In this document: piece after piece, positions 15,294-24,248 of the stretch
Position numbering within the stretch: the first letter of the stretch is position 1
How the letters are laid out: the number at the start of each line of letters is the position of its first letter
Assembly (NCBI GenBank): GCA_016706225.1
Contig: JADJKB010000003.1
Coordinates: 1,116,001 to 1,180,000, forward strand
Origin: Myxococcales bacterium
GTDB taxonomy: Bacteria; Myxococcota_A; Polyangia; Polyangiales; Polyangiaceae
Direction of reading: 5' to 3'
Length of the DNA stretch: 64,000 nt
The notes under the pieces: generated by a model
Told to the model about the DNA's origin: nothing
The model's database searches: none
What the model saw: only the letters and a program-made list of their open reading frames with translations
Program-made: the position numbers and the translations under genes

Positions 15294-16735
15294 GCAGCCC
15301 TCGACATTTCCCGTAGCTCCTCGGCCAGGATCTCGAGCCCGCCGTGCAGCGTCTCGCTTCGAAGGTAGGCGTACCCGATGGGGAAGCCGTGCAGGTGCGG
15401 CTCACCCTGAAACGCCCGTGACATCAGGCCGATGCGCACCTTGCGCGCGAGCAGGCGCTCGGCAAGCGCTTGAAGCCCGAACTGGCGCGGCAACTCGAGC
15501 CAGATGAGCGGACCACCCCCGGGTGAGGTCCAGCGCACTCCCGCCGGCATCAGAGCTTCGAGCGCCGACAGGCAGCTCGCGTAACGCAGGTCGAGCTCGG
15601 CTTGCAGCTGGGCGAGGTGTGTATCGAAGTAACCTCGCTCGAGGAACTCACACAGCGCCGCTTCGATCAGCGTTGGGTTGCCGAGGGTCGCGACCCGTTT
15701 GGCGGCAACCAAGGCCGGAACCGTCTCCTCGTTGCCTGCGACGAAACCCAGGCGCAGCGACGGCAGCAGCTTCTTGGTGAACGAGTTGACGTACATCACG
15801 TTGCGCCCACCCAGCGCTCGCAGGGTGGGCCGGTATTCATCACACGACAGCATGTCGGAGCCCCAGTCGTCCTCCAGCAGCGCAAACGAAAACTCGTTCG
15901 CCAGCTCCAGCAAGCGTACGAGCTCGTGCGTCGAGTACGAGCGCCCGGTGGGGTTGTGAAAGCTCGTTACGGCGTACAATAGCTCCGGCCGCGCTCTTGC
16001 CAGCACCTCGCGCCACTCGTCGAACGGCACCGGTCCGAACGGATCGAGTCGCAGACCCGAGAGCTCCGCCCCCAACGAGGCGAACAGAGCCTGCGCCTGC
16101 TGATAGACCGGATTCTCGGTGGCGATGCGGCGTTTGGCCAGCGCCCTACACACGGCGTCCAGCGCTTGCTGCGAACCCGTCGTGATCACGATGTCCCCCG
16201 CGACGACGTCCATGCCCCGCGCGTGCAGGCGCTTGGCGATCACGTCCCGAAGCGGCGCGTGCCCCTGAGGGTCGTACAGCGAGTGGAGACCCGGCGTGTT
16301 CAGCACGCTGCGGATGCACTCGGAGACGCGCTCGCGCGGCAAGAGCTCGGGGTCGATGAAGACCATGCTGAGCTGCAGCACGTCGGGCTCGGGCGCGCGG
16401 GGCCGGTCGATCGCCTGCTCGAGCAGCCGTGCCCTCGGCGCATTTGTCACAGCAGACGCTGGTGTCTGGGCGGTACTCACGGCCACGAACACCCCGTCAC
16501 GCTCTCGCGACACGAGCACTCCGCGCGCACACAGCTCGTCGTAGGCGGACTGCACCGTGTTCTTGGAGATGCCGAGCTCGTGTTCGAGCGCCCGCACGGG
16601 GGGCAAGCGTGAGCCGGCGGGTAATCGCCCCTCGGCCACCTCTTCGACCAGCGTGCGCACGATGTCTTCGGCGTTGACCTTGCGACGGCCGCCGGAGGGT
16701 CGGATGTTCACGCGCACGAACGGGGCTTTGGCCAT
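15290..16735 (-). CDS. MocR/PdxR-family regulator (GntR wHTH fused to aminotransferase-like domain)
   Basis: 481 residues, the normal length for MocR regulators. The N-terminal GntR winged helix (about 20-85) contains LPAGSRLPPVRALEHELGIS and KNTVQSAYDELCARGVLV. The rest is a fold-type I aminotransferase-like domain (about 115-478) with ITTGSQQALDAVCRAL, SFHNPTGRSYS and LLEDDWGSDM; the expected PLP lysine lies in YVNSFTKKLLPSLRLGF. Such proteins sense PLP, and PdxR members control B6 synthesis. Because this gene overlaps pdxH by 4 bases in an operon, a PdxR-type role is the best guess (inference). MocR/PdxR genes are often divergent from the genes they control; here the target gene is downstream and co-transcribed, which would make an autoregulated operon. 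Confidence 0.9.
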   Translation of the reverse strand: MAKAPFVRVNIRPSGGRRKVNAEDIVRTLVEEVAEGRLPAGSRLPPVRALEHELGISKNTVQSAYDELCARGVLVSRERDGVFVAVSTAQTPASAVTNAPRARLLEQAIDRPRAPEPDVLQLSMVFIDPELLPRERVSECIRSVLNTPGLHSLYDPQGHAPLRDVIAKRLHARGMDVVAGDIVITTGSQQALDAVCRALAKRRIATENPVYQQAQALFASLGAELSGLRLDPFGPVPFDEWREVLARARPELLYAVTSFHNPTGRSYSTHELVRLLELANEFSFALLEDDWGSDMLSCDEYRPTLRALGGRNVMYVNSFTKKLLPSLRLGFVAGNEETVPALVAAKRVATLGNPTLIEAALCEFLERGYFDTHLAQLQAELDLRYASCLSALEALMPAGVRWTSPGGGPLIWLELPRQFGLQALAERLLARKVRIGLMSRAFQGEPHLHGFPIGYAYLRSETLHGGLEILAEELREMSRAA

Positions 16736-16826
16736 GACGGGGCGAGCCTAACGAAAGTCGGGGAGAGACCCGAGGGACAGCCGCGAGAAATCCCCTGGGA
16801 CAGCAGCCAGACATGGCTACGCCCGC

Positions 16827-17591
16827 TCAGGTTTGCAGTGAGAACGGCGTGAACTTGGTCTTGGTGTCGAAATAGTCCTCTCGCTCGGCGATCTTGAGCG
16901 CGCGCACCACCCGGTAGGTCAGCGGAGTCGCAAGGACCTCCCAACCGACCTTGATGCAGTAGTTGGCGATCATCACCGCAACGAGCAGCTCGTTCGACCA
17001 CGTTCCATAAAAAGCGAGGGGGTAGAACACGAGCGTGTCGCAGGCCTCGCCGACGATGGTCGAGCCGATGGTACGCGCCCAGAGCATGCGCCCTCGGGTC
17101 ATGACCTTCATCTTGGCCAACGTGAACGAGTTGGTGAACTCACCGCAGAAGTAACCGATGAGCGACGCCAGCGCGATGCGCCAGGTGGAGCCGAAGGCGG
17201 CCTCGATCACCGGCTGCCCCGTCCAACCCGCGGCCGGCGGCAGGTGGACGACGACCCAGCTCATGAAGGACGCAAACGCCAGCGCACCAAAACCCGCCCA
17301 CACTACCTTGCGCGAGCGGGCGTAGCCGTAGACCTCGGTCAACACGTCACCGAAGAGATACGACAGCGGGAAGAACAGGTTCCCGGCACCGAACGCGAAG
17401 CTCTTGCCGAAGAGGTGAACCTCCGTGACCTTGCTCACGCCGATCAGGTTTGCGCACAAGAGCACGCACACGAACGACGCCATGATGAGATCGTAGTAGC
17501 GGTAGCTCTTCGCCCCCGGGTCGGTCACCCCCGCATTCGTCGCAGAGGTCGGCGCCGGCGCCAACGGGATTCGCGCTGGGGTCGCGGCCAA
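16827..17591 (-). CDS. Queuosine precursor transporter, YhhQ/VUT family
   Basis: 254 residues with about six membrane segments (roughly 33-53, 62-85, 95-120, 138-158, 172-195, 200-225). Family features are the N-terminal YYDLIMASFVCVLLCANLIG, the FPLSYLFGDVLTEVYGYARS block, the GQPVIEAAFGSTWRIALASL block and GSTIVGEACDTLVFYPLAF. It takes up 7-cyano- or 7-aminomethyl-7-deazaguanine for tRNA queuosine synthesis. The start is uncertain: the listed start is TTG; a GTG at 17528 (VTDPGAKSYRYYD) is another choice, and neither has a clear ribosome site. It follows the lipoprotein gene by 21 bases. No preQ1 riboswitch was recognised upstream. Confidence 0.88.
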   Translation of the reverse strand: MAATPARIPLAPAPTSATNAGVTDPGAKSYRYYDLIMASFVCVLLCANLIGVSKVTEVHLFGKSFAFGAGNLFFPLSYLFGDVLTEVYGYARSRKVVWAGFGALAFASFMSWVVVHLPPAAGWTGQPVIEAAFGSTWRIALASLIGYFCGEFTNSFTLAKMKVMTRGRMLWARTIGSTIVGEACDTLVFYPLAFYGTWSNELLVAVMIANYCIKVGWEVLATPLTYRVVRALKIAEREDYFDTKTKFTPFSLQT

Positions 17592-17612
17592 AGCGCGCGC
17601 AGAAGGCCGAGC

Positions 17613-18308
17613 TCAGCGCTTGCAAGTCGCGGTCTTGCCGGGTCCGCAGCCACAATCGCCACTGGTGAACTCGGCGGTCTGGCTGTAGCCGGCGGGGCAG
17701 TCATCGCCGCACTCGTTTCCGCAGCACACGTCGTGTTTCGGCGCGCAGACCCGCTCACACACCGTACCGTTGACGCAGAACACGGGGTTACACGCACCGC
17801 ATTCGCTCAAGCACGTCAGCTTGCGCACGAAGTAGCCCGCCGGACAGATGACGGAGCCGCACTGGAGGATGACGGGCGCGGGGCTGGTCTGCATGCTGTG
17901 GGACACCCCCTTCACGGGGTCACAGCTGTCGTCGGTGCAGGTGTTTCCGTCGTCGACCACGAGCGGTTTGCCCGGCGCGCATTTCCCGCTCTGGTCGCAG
18001 GCCTCATCGCCGTTGCAGACGTTGCCGTCCGAGCACGAGGTTCCCGGCGCGGGGGTGTGCGTGCAAAGGTCACCCCAGCAGCCGTCGAGAGTGCAAGGGT
18101 TGGAGTCGTCGCAGTCATCGGCGGTCGCGCACTGGGCATCGGTCGTATTGGCGTCCCCCGCCTGACCCCCGGCACCGCCTGCGTCACTGCTTGCGGCCCC
18201 GTCGGGCTGCGAAGTCGGCCCGGCGAAACCATCGAGCGGGTCCAGAAAACTGCACGCCGTGAACGTGAGGGCGAGGAGCCCACCAACGAGAGCGCGCCGG
18301 ATCAGCAT
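17613..18308 (-). CDS. Cys-rich lipoprotein, function unknown
   Basis: 231 residues from the ATG at 18308, which gives the signal MLIRRALVGGLLALTFTAC (Cys19). A linker rich in Gly, Ser and Asp follows (GGAGGQAGDANTTDAQ). The mature part has repeated disulfide-type motifs, CATADDCDDSNPCTLDGCW and CNGDEACDQSGKC, resembling the Cys-rich modules common in myxobacterial surface proteins, and a C-terminal block with eight or more Cys (CCGNECGDDCPAGY, CGCGPGKTATC). The upstream in-frame extension (to 18518) overlaps the divergent gene and is a shadow. It probably binds or covers the cell surface; no enzymatic domain seen. Confidence 0.8.
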   Translation of the reverse strand: MLIRRALVGGLLALTFTACSFLDPLDGFAGPTSQPDGAASSDAGGAGGQAGDANTTDAQCATADDCDDSNPCTLDGCWGDLCTHTPAPGTSCSDGNVCNGDEACDQSGKCAPGKPLVVDDGNTCTDDSCDPVKGVSHSMQTSPAPVILQCGSVICPAGYFVRKLTCLSECGACNPVFCVNGTVCERVCAPKHDVCCGNECGDDCPAGYSQTAEFTSGDCGCGPGKTATCKR

Positions 18309-18413
18309 CGAGAACTGGAAGTGTAGCAGGTTGGGTTGGCGTCCTCCGACGCTCGACCGATGCACACGACGTCGCGCGGGTTCCACGAGCGGGCCTGTGA
18401 TAGGCTGGCGGCC

Positions 18414-18830
18414 GTGCGCCACTGGATCATTCCGCACCTCTTCGCGCTGACCTGCGGTTGTGCGAGTGATACCAGAGTGGTTCCCATCGTCGGACCGGAT
18501 GGCTCGCCCATGTTCCACGTGAGCTGCGGCGCCAACGAAGCCCGCTGTTACCAGCTAGCGGGAGAGCGCTGCCCGGGCGGCTACGATCTGGGCCGCACGG
18601 CAGCGGGTCGCGGGAACTTTCTGCTTCGCTGCCGTCCACCGGGTTCTCCGCCGGGCAACGCGAACAGCTGGGTGACCGAGCTCGATCTCGCGCCCACGCC
18701 GTACGGTTCGACGGTCCAGGGGCCGTACAACGTGCCGGTCCCCGTCACGACTGTGCCTCCAGGTTATCCGCCGCTCGGTGGCGGCGGGCCACCCGCGCCG
18801 AAGCCGACCCCCGGCGACGTGGGGTACTGA
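18414..18830 (+). CDS. Putative lipoprotein, proline-rich C-terminus
   Basis: 138 residues from a GTG. The start MRHWIIPHLFALTCGCAS looks like a short lipoprotein signal (Cys14 or Cys16; not a perfect lipobox). A small Cys-containing core (VSCGANEARCYQLAGERCPG, then a second Cys pair near residue 62) is followed by a Pro/Gly-rich tail. Similar compact proteins are common in myxobacterial genomes with no assigned role. An in-frame ATG at 18336 would add 26 residues but lies close to the divergent gene start at 18308. Function unknown. Confidence 0.55.
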   Translation: MRHWIIPHLFALTCGCASDTRVVPIVGPDGSPMFHVSCGANEARCYQLAGERCPGGYDLGRTAAGRGNFLLRCRPPGSPPGNANSWVTELDLAPTPYGSTVQGPYNVPVPVTTVPPGYPPLGGGGPPAPKPTPGDVGY

Positions 18831-18910
18831 CCGCCGCTCTGGCTGCGAGCGCGCCCCGCGACCAAGCGAGCGCGCCACTCCGAGCAGCAGCTGGTGTCCA
18901 CGCCGGGACG

Positions 18911-19444
18911 ATGTATCGTCGGCGCATGCCGGCGAAGGAACCGAAGGCCGCGACGACACGACGCCAACTCCGCACCATTCGCCAGGTGCTCGGGCGACTC
19001 CAGACGAAGTGCAAGGAGCGCTACGACGCCGAGGAGGAGACCAACTTCTTTTCCATCGTCGTCGACGAGGGCGATCCGCTCGCCGAGGCTCACCTCGTGC
19101 ACTACCCCGGGCTGGTGGCCATCTACGGGGTTTTTGCGATCAAACCAGCGAAGCGCCACCGCGCCGAGCTGCTGGCTTTTGCGAATGCGTTCAACGCTGC
19201 CTTGCATCAGGGCACCGCGGTCGTCCGAAGTGACGGCCGTCTCGTGTACCGAGCCGCCGTCAGTTATCGGAAGGTCAAGGACCTCGACCCCGGCTACGTG
19301 GCGGGGTTGATCGCCGACCTGTTCAGTGTCATCGATCTGATCGACCTGCCGCTGATCCTGGTGGCCAAGGGCAAGACCGCGCGCGCTGCCATCAAGGCGA
19401 CCTGGGACGGGTCCGAAGAGGCGCGCTTCGCGCTGCCGAGCTGA
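18911..19444 (+). CDS. YbjN-domain protein
   Basis: 177 residues, cytoplasmic. From about residue 50 it matches the YbjN fold (related to type III secretion chaperones): VVDEGDPLAEAHLVHYPGL, VAIYGVFAIKPAKRHRAELL, FANAFNAALHQGTAVV, GRLVYRAAVSYRK and a final helix around IADLFSVIDLIDLPLILV. A charged, helical N-terminus precedes it. The start may be ATG 18911 or 18926 (MPAKEP). It is followed after 15 bases by an Hsp70-like gene in the same direction, so a joint operon is likely; YbjN proteins have chaperone-like folds, which suits that pairing (inference). Confidence 0.75.
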   Translation: MYRRRMPAKEPKAATTRRQLRTIRQVLGRLQTKCKERYDAEEETNFFSIVVDEGDPLAEAHLVHYPGLVAIYGVFAIKPAKRHRAELLAFANAFNAALHQGTAVVRSDGRLVYRAAVSYRKVKDLDPGYVAGLIADLFSVIDLIDLPLILVAKGKTARAAIKATWDGSEEARFALPS

Positions 19445-19459
19445 TACGGAGCGAGATCC

Positions 19460-20968
19460 ATGCGGCTCGGCATCGACCTCGGCACGACGCGCACCATCGT
19501 GGCGATCCACGACCGCGGGAACTTCCCCGTCGTCACCTTCGCCGGACCCGACGGGGACAGCCTCGACTATTTCCCCACGGTCACGGCGGAAGAGAACGGG
19601 CGGCTCGTGCATGGGCCCCGAGCCGAGGCGCTCGAACAAACCGGCGCGCCCACGCTTCGTTCGTGGAAACGGCTGCTCGCGCGCGCCCATCAAGACGCAC
19701 GCATTCAGATCGGCACGGTCGTGGTGTCACCGGCCGAGCTCGTCGCCGGCTTCCTCGCGGCCCTGAAGCACGACCTGTGCTCGAGCTCGAACGTCGCTTC
19801 GCTGCTCGAAGAGCCCCTGGAGGCGGTCATCAGTGTGCCCGCGAACGCCCACTCCACTCAGCGCTTTCTGACCCTGGATGCCTTTCGCCGGGCAGGTTTC
19901 GAGGTGCGTGCGGTGATCAACGAACCGTCCGCGGCTGGCATCGAGTACGCACACCGGCACGCGAGTACGCTGTCGTCTCGACGCGAGCACGTGTTGGTCT
20001 ACGACCTCGGGGGCGGAACCTTCGACGCCGCACTGGTGCACCTGCACGGCGACCATCACGACGTCGCCGTGACCGCGGGTGTCGCAGAGCTCGGTGGCGA
20101 CGACTTCGATCACATCCTGTGCACGATGGCCCTCGAACGCGCGGGCCGGCCGCGGTCCACGACACCCACAGCCGAGCTGCTGGCCGAGTGCCGCGCCGCG
20201 AAGGAGTCGATCCACGCGAACACTCGGAAGCTCGTGCTCGAGCTCGGCGCCCTGGGCGACGACGCACCGGAAGACCCGGTGGTCATCCCCATCGCAGATT
20301 TCTACGAACGCTGCCGCCCGCTCCTGGACAGAACCCTCGACGCGCTCACGCCGATCGTCGCTGCTCTCGAAGAAGACGAGGCCAGTGGCGACCTGGCCGG
20401 CATCTACATGGTCGGCGGCGCGAGCGGCCTGCCGGTGGTTCAGCGCGTGGTCCGCGAGCGATACGGAAGGCGAGTCCATCGTTCGCCGCATCCGGCGGCG
20501 GCGACCGCCATGGGTTGTGCAATCTTCGCCGCCGAGGCATCCGGCGCCATGGTCCTCAGCGAGCGTCTGGCTCGCTATTTCGGGGTCTTCCGCGAGGCCG
20601 AGGCCGGACAGCGCGCGGTGTTCGATCCGGTCTTCGAGAAAGGAACGCCGATGCCGGCGGAAGGCCGCGAACCCGTGATCACCACCCGGCGCTACCGCGC
20701 GGCCCACGACGTCGGCCACTTTCGCTTCGTCGAGTCAGCCGATGTTGACGCCGCCGGCGAGCCGAGCGGCGACATGACCCCTCACGCCGACGTGCGTTTC
20801 GCCTTCGACCCGCGACTCGATCCCACTGCCCTGCCGTCGGCGCCCGTGAGCCGGCTCGTGGAGGGTGGCCCGCTGATCGAAGAGCGTTACGAGCTGGACG
20901 CCGCCGGGGTGGTCGCCGTCACCATCACGGATCTGGACCGCGGCCGAAGCGCACGTTTCGTGCTCTGA
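19460..20968 (+). CDS. Hsp70 (DnaK-like) family protein, shortened
   Basis: 502 residues, against about 640 for DnaK. The nucleotide-binding domain is intact: phosphate-1 loop MRLGIDLGTTRTIVAI, ISVPANAHSTQR, INEPSAAGIEYAH, phosphate-2 loop VYDLGGGTFDAAL, ELGGDDFDHIL and the adenosine motif MVGGASGLPVVQRVV. The C-terminal part (about 390-502) is a beta-type region but much shorter than the usual substrate-binding plus lid domains; no EEVD-like tail. It probably binds ATP and a restricted set of clients, unlike housekeeping DnaK. Same operon as the YbjN gene. It ends 6 bases from the convergent vWA lipoprotein gene. No J-domain or GrpE gene is in this window. Confidence 0.88.
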   Translation: MRLGIDLGTTRTIVAIHDRGNFPVVTFAGPDGDSLDYFPTVTAEENGRLVHGPRAEALEQTGAPTLRSWKRLLARAHQDARIQIGTVVVSPAELVAGFLAALKHDLCSSSNVASLLEEPLEAVISVPANAHSTQRFLTLDAFRRAGFEVRAVINEPSAAGIEYAHRHASTLSSRREHVLVYDLGGGTFDAALVHLHGDHHDVAVTAGVAELGGDDFDHILCTMALERAGRPRSTTPTAELLAECRAAKESIHANTRKLVLELGALGDDAPEDPVVIPIADFYERCRPLLDRTLDALTPIVAALEEDEASGDLAGIYMVGGASGLPVVQRVVRERYGRRVHRSPHPAAATAMGCAIFAAEASGAMVLSERLARYFGVFREAEAGQRAVFDPVFEKGTPMPAEGREPVITTRRYRAAHDVGHFRFVESADVDAAGEPSGDMTPHADVRFAFDPRLDPTALPSAPVSRLVEGGPLIEERYELDAAGVVAVTITDLDRGRSARFVL

Positions 20969-20974
20969 GCGTCC

Positions 20975-22603
20975 TCAGTACAGCGGGATCGCTGCGTCGA
21001 TCAACGACTGGATCTCGTTCAGCTCCGCGTCCACGCCGCCTGGGTTCGCGGCGAGCGCAAGCTGCTTGGCCTTCGCCAGGTCGACCTTCGCCGTGGCCGG
21101 GTGCCTAAGGGCCTCGGCGAACGCGATGATGGCCTTCGCCTTTCCGAGATAGACCGGTGTGCTCGCCTGCAGCGCACCCAAAGTGGTGTTGACGGACTTC
21201 TCCATCTTCTGATGCGAGATCGGCGTCTGCCAGCGCACGACGACCTCGACGGGATCGGCTGCGTCCAGCGCGGTGGGCGAACAGGGTGCGACGATCTGGT
21301 TGAACACCATGGCGTCGTTCGGCGCCAGATGTTGCGGCTCGATCTGCTCGGGATCCGTCGAGTACTCCTCACCGAAAAACTGCTGAATGCCCATGTACCA
21401 GGGCATACGAAGCTCGACCCCCACTGCTCGCGCGGCGACATCCATGGTCTCGTCGAAGCGCTTGCCGAACATCTTCTGAGCCTCGGCGGCCGTGTCCAGG
21501 TAGACGTAGGCACCTCGGCCGGCATCGGTCACGGTGTTCATCAGCGTGTCATTGATGCCAGCACCGACCCCGACGCCGACCAGGTAGATACCGTCGCCAT
21601 CGTTGAGCTGCGCGCCATCGCCGATGAGCTTCTCGTCCGTGATGCCGACGTTGGCCATGCCATCACTGATGACCACGACGCGGTTGAGCTTGCCCGGGTC
21701 GAAGCTCTTCTGCGCGAGCGCGTAACCCTTGGCCAGGCCGCCCTGCAGATCCGTGCCCCCGCCCGCGCTGATGCCCTCTGCGAGCGCCACCACCTTCGGG
21801 TCATTCGGCCCCGAGGCGACGTGGTTGGACAGCAGCACTTGCTGCGCGGTGTTCCAGGTCACCATGCTGATCAGATCTCCAGGTGCGAGCTGCGCGGCAA
21901 TGGCCTTCACCGCGGCGCGCTCGAGGATGATGGGCTCGCCCGCCATCGAGCCCGAGGTGTCGAGCACGAAGGTGAGCACCATCGGCCGGCGCGGTTTGCT
22001 CGCCGCCGGTGAGGCGACCCCGATCTGAAGATCATAGCTCCCGGGCGTGTCGCCAGCCCCAAGCTCGGTCACGACGGACAGCGAGCCGCTGGGGGCCGCG
22101 GGATAGCCCACATTGTAGTAGTTCAGGAACTCGTAGGTCCTCAGCATCCACGCCGGCGGCGCTTGATGATCGTGGATCAGACGGCGGGCGATCACCGGGG
22201 ACGCCATCGAGTTGGAGTCGTCCGCGGACAGGAAGAACACCGCTTGTTTGCTGGCGTCGAGCGCTGCGCAGAGGTCCGCGTCCGCGGCGTCCGGGGCGCC
22301 GCCGTCGTTCAGATCGGTGGGCGGAGCCCCTGCCTGCCCGCCCGAGCCTCCGCTCGCCGCGCCGGCGTCGAAGAAACCGCCGCCGCCGCCGCCATATCCA
22401 GCCCCCGCAGCGCCGGACCAGCCGCCGGACGAACCGCCGAAACCGCTCGAGTAACCGCCTGCGCCGCCCGCACTCGCGGCTCCGAACCCACCCGTAGCGT
22501 GCGGTCCGATCTCACCAGCCCCGCCGTCGTCCGAGCTCGAACAGGCGACCAGCCCCAGCGCCAAACTCAAGACTCCCACTCCTCCGACGGCCAGTGTTCG
22601 CAT
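20975..22603 (-). CDS. von Willebrand A domain lipoprotein
   Basis: 542 residues from the ATG at 22603, which has GGAGG just upstream and starts MRTLAVGGVGVLSLALGLVAC (Cys21). A long Gly/Ser/Tyr-rich linker (about 25-100) is followed by an N-terminal beta region and a vWA domain: metal-ion-dependent adhesion site FVLDTSGSMAGEP, with later support in MVTWNT and VVISDGMANVGITDE. The C-terminal part (about 370-540) is a beta/helical region typical of YfbK-like vWA proteins. Likely an exported, calcium/magnesium-dependent adhesion or assembly factor (inference). In-frame start at 22615 is an alternative but without its own ribosome site. Confidence 0.85.
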   Translation of the reverse strand: MRTLAVGGVGVLSLALGLVACSSSDDGGAGEIGPHATGGFGAASAGGAGGYSSGFGGSSGGWSGAAGAGYGGGGGGFFDAGAASGGSGGQAGAPPTDLNDGGAPDAADADLCAALDASKQAVFFLSADDSNSMASPVIARRLIHDHQAPPAWMLRTYEFLNYYNVGYPAAPSGSLSVVTELGAGDTPGSYDLQIGVASPAASKPRRPMVLTFVLDTSGSMAGEPIILERAAVKAIAAQLAPGDLISMVTWNTAQQVLLSNHVASGPNDPKVVALAEGISAGGGTDLQGGLAKGYALAQKSFDPGKLNRVVVISDGMANVGITDEKLIGDGAQLNDGDGIYLVGVGVGAGINDTLMNTVTDAGRGAYVYLDTAAEAQKMFGKRFDETMDVAARAVGVELRMPWYMGIQQFFGEEYSTDPEQIEPQHLAPNDAMVFNQIVAPCSPTALDAADPVEVVVRWQTPISHQKMEKSVNTTLGALQASTPVYLGKAKAIIAFAEALRHPATAKVDLAKAKQLALAANPGGVDAELNEIQSLIDAAIPLY

Positions 22604-22726
22604 GAGAACCTCCACCCGGTCGGATTAGCAGCATGCGTGCCGTCGGCCGTGGCACAGCCTGGCACGCGCGCCCATGACGCAAGTGTGACCAAGAAAGCTT
22701 CGAGATGGGCGTGACAGCGGCGCGGC

Positions 22727-24157
22727 GTGAGCCAAACTAGGTTTGGGTATTCCTTGCCTGCGGCCCAGCACAACCTCCTCGTCCTCTCCGACGTTCACCT
22801 CGGCAGTGATCTCGTGCAGCACTTGCAGCCCGACGCGCCGATGCGGAGCGCCGCGAGCCTGCGCCGCGATCGTGATCTGTCTGCCCTGCTCGACTGGTAC
22901 CGCGAGCGTCCGGAGCGCGACCGCCCTTGGCGCCTGGTGATCGCCGGTGATCTGGTGGACTTCGTCGGCATGAGTGTCTCGGGCGATGGGGAGGAGCTCT
23001 CCACCGAACCCAACGAGGACGAGCGCGAGCACGGCCTCGGCAGCGCCGTCGATCACACCCTGGCCAAGCTGCGCCGCGTCGCCGAGCACCATCGCGACGT
23101 GTTCGCGGCCCTCGGGCGGTTCGTCGCCGCGGGAAACACCCTGGTCGTGGTGCGCGGCAACCACGACGTCGATTTCCACTGGGAGCCGGTGCAGGCGGCC
23201 TTCCGCCGAGTCCTGGCGAAACACGGCGCGCCGACCGCCGCGATCGAGTTCGCGGAGTGGTTCTACTACGAAGAGGGCGCCGTCTACATCGAGCACGGCC
23301 ACCAGTACGACACCTTCTGTTCCTACGAACACGTGCTCTTCCCCGTCGAGCCCTCGGATCCCAAACGCTCCGCGCGTTCACTCTCGGACGTGTTGCTTCG
23401 CTACGTCGTGCGTCCCACCCGCGGCATGCGTGAGTCCGGACACGACACCGCCAGCGCCATCGACTACGTGCGCTTCGGTCTGCGCCTGGGAGTCCGCGGC
23501 ATCCTCGGCCTTGGGGCACGCTTTGCGGTCGCCGTTGCGATGCTCGTGGGCCAGTGGCGCGAGCACATGAGCGACGCGACCGGCTGGGTGCGAGCGGAGC
23601 ACGAGCGCAAGATGGCGCTCCTGGCCGAGGCCCGACAGCTCAGCCTGGTGAAGCTGAAGGCGCTGGCCAAACTCCAGCGTCCGCCGATCACGCAGAGTGT
23701 GATCCGACTCCTGGCCGGGGTGATGGTCGACCGCGTCGCGATGAGCGTTGCGGCAAGCGTGGCTCTGATCTGGTTCCTGGTAGCCCGCTGGACCGTAACC
23801 CTCGGCATCGCCACGGCAGCGAGCCTCGCGCTCATTGGTCTCGTGAGCTTTCTCTGGCGTCGAGCCCGCGGCAACATCGACGCAAGCACCGCCCTCCGAG
23901 ACGGAGCGGCGCGGGTCGGGAGTGTGTTTCCGGCAGCGTTCATCGTGATGGGGCACACCCACCTGCCCGAGCTCCGCCCGACGAGCCACGACTCCACCTA
24001 CGTCAACCTCGGCGCGTGGGCCGAGGAAGAGATGGGGGATGGCGAGGCGACCAGCCTCCCGGCGACCCGTACGCACCTGGTCGTGAATCTGTCCGACGAA
24101 CAGCCCACCGCCGCGCTCTTGTCCTGGGACAACGAGCGTGGGCCGCGGCGTTACTAG
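22727..24157 (+). CDS. Calcineurin-like metallophosphoesterase with two membrane segments
   Basis: 476 residues from a GTG. Metal-binding motifs of the family are all present: VLSDVHLG (D22, H24), AGDLVDF (D75), VRGNHDVDF (N145, H146), EHGHQYD and MGHTHLPEL. Between the fourth and fifth motifs, a stretch of about 220 residues is inserted with helical charged parts and two hydrophobic segments (about 335-378), so it should be anchored in the inner membrane with the active site in the cytoplasm. Substrate unknown; the family includes phosphodiesterases, nucleotidases and UDP-diacylglucosamine hydrolases. It is followed by a diguanylate cyclase; cyclic-nucleotide or lipid roles are speculation. 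Confidence 0.88.
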   Translation: MSQTRFGYSLPAAQHNLLVLSDVHLGSDLVQHLQPDAPMRSAASLRRDRDLSALLDWYRERPERDRPWRLVIAGDLVDFVGMSVSGDGEELSTEPNEDEREHGLGSAVDHTLAKLRRVAEHHRDVFAALGRFVAAGNTLVVVRGNHDVDFHWEPVQAAFRRVLAKHGAPTAAIEFAEWFYYEEGAVYIEHGHQYDTFCSYEHVLFPVEPSDPKRSARSLSDVLLRYVVRPTRGMRESGHDTASAIDYVRFGLRLGVRGILGLGARFAVAVAMLVGQWREHMSDATGWVRAEHERKMALLAEARQLSLVKLKALAKLQRPPITQSVIRLLAGVMVDRVAMSVAASVALIWFLVARWTVTLGIATAASLALIGLVSFLWRRARGNIDASTALRDGAARVGSVFPAAFIVMGHTHLPELRPTSHDSTYVNLGAWAEEEMGDGEATSLPATRTHLVVNLSDEQPTAALLSWDNERGPRRY

Positions 24158-24248
24158 AGAAAATCGCAGTGCCTGGGTGGTCGGCCTCTTCGACGTGCCC
24201 GCGCCCGCCTGCTTAAGAACCGCCAAGAGCTGCCGTTGAGGCACGCAA

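Noticed and set aside
16736..17591. preQ1 riboswitch upstream of the YhhQ-type transporter
   Set aside because: Only 21 bases separate it from the upstream gene, and no preQ1 aptamer features were seen.
22650..22665. TGGCAC-like pair (TGGCACAGCCTGGCAC) resembling a sigma54 -24/-12 promoter before the metallophosphoesterase gene
   Set aside because: The GG and GC elements are 9 bases apart instead of 10, and the -12 side reads TGGCA rather than TTGCA.
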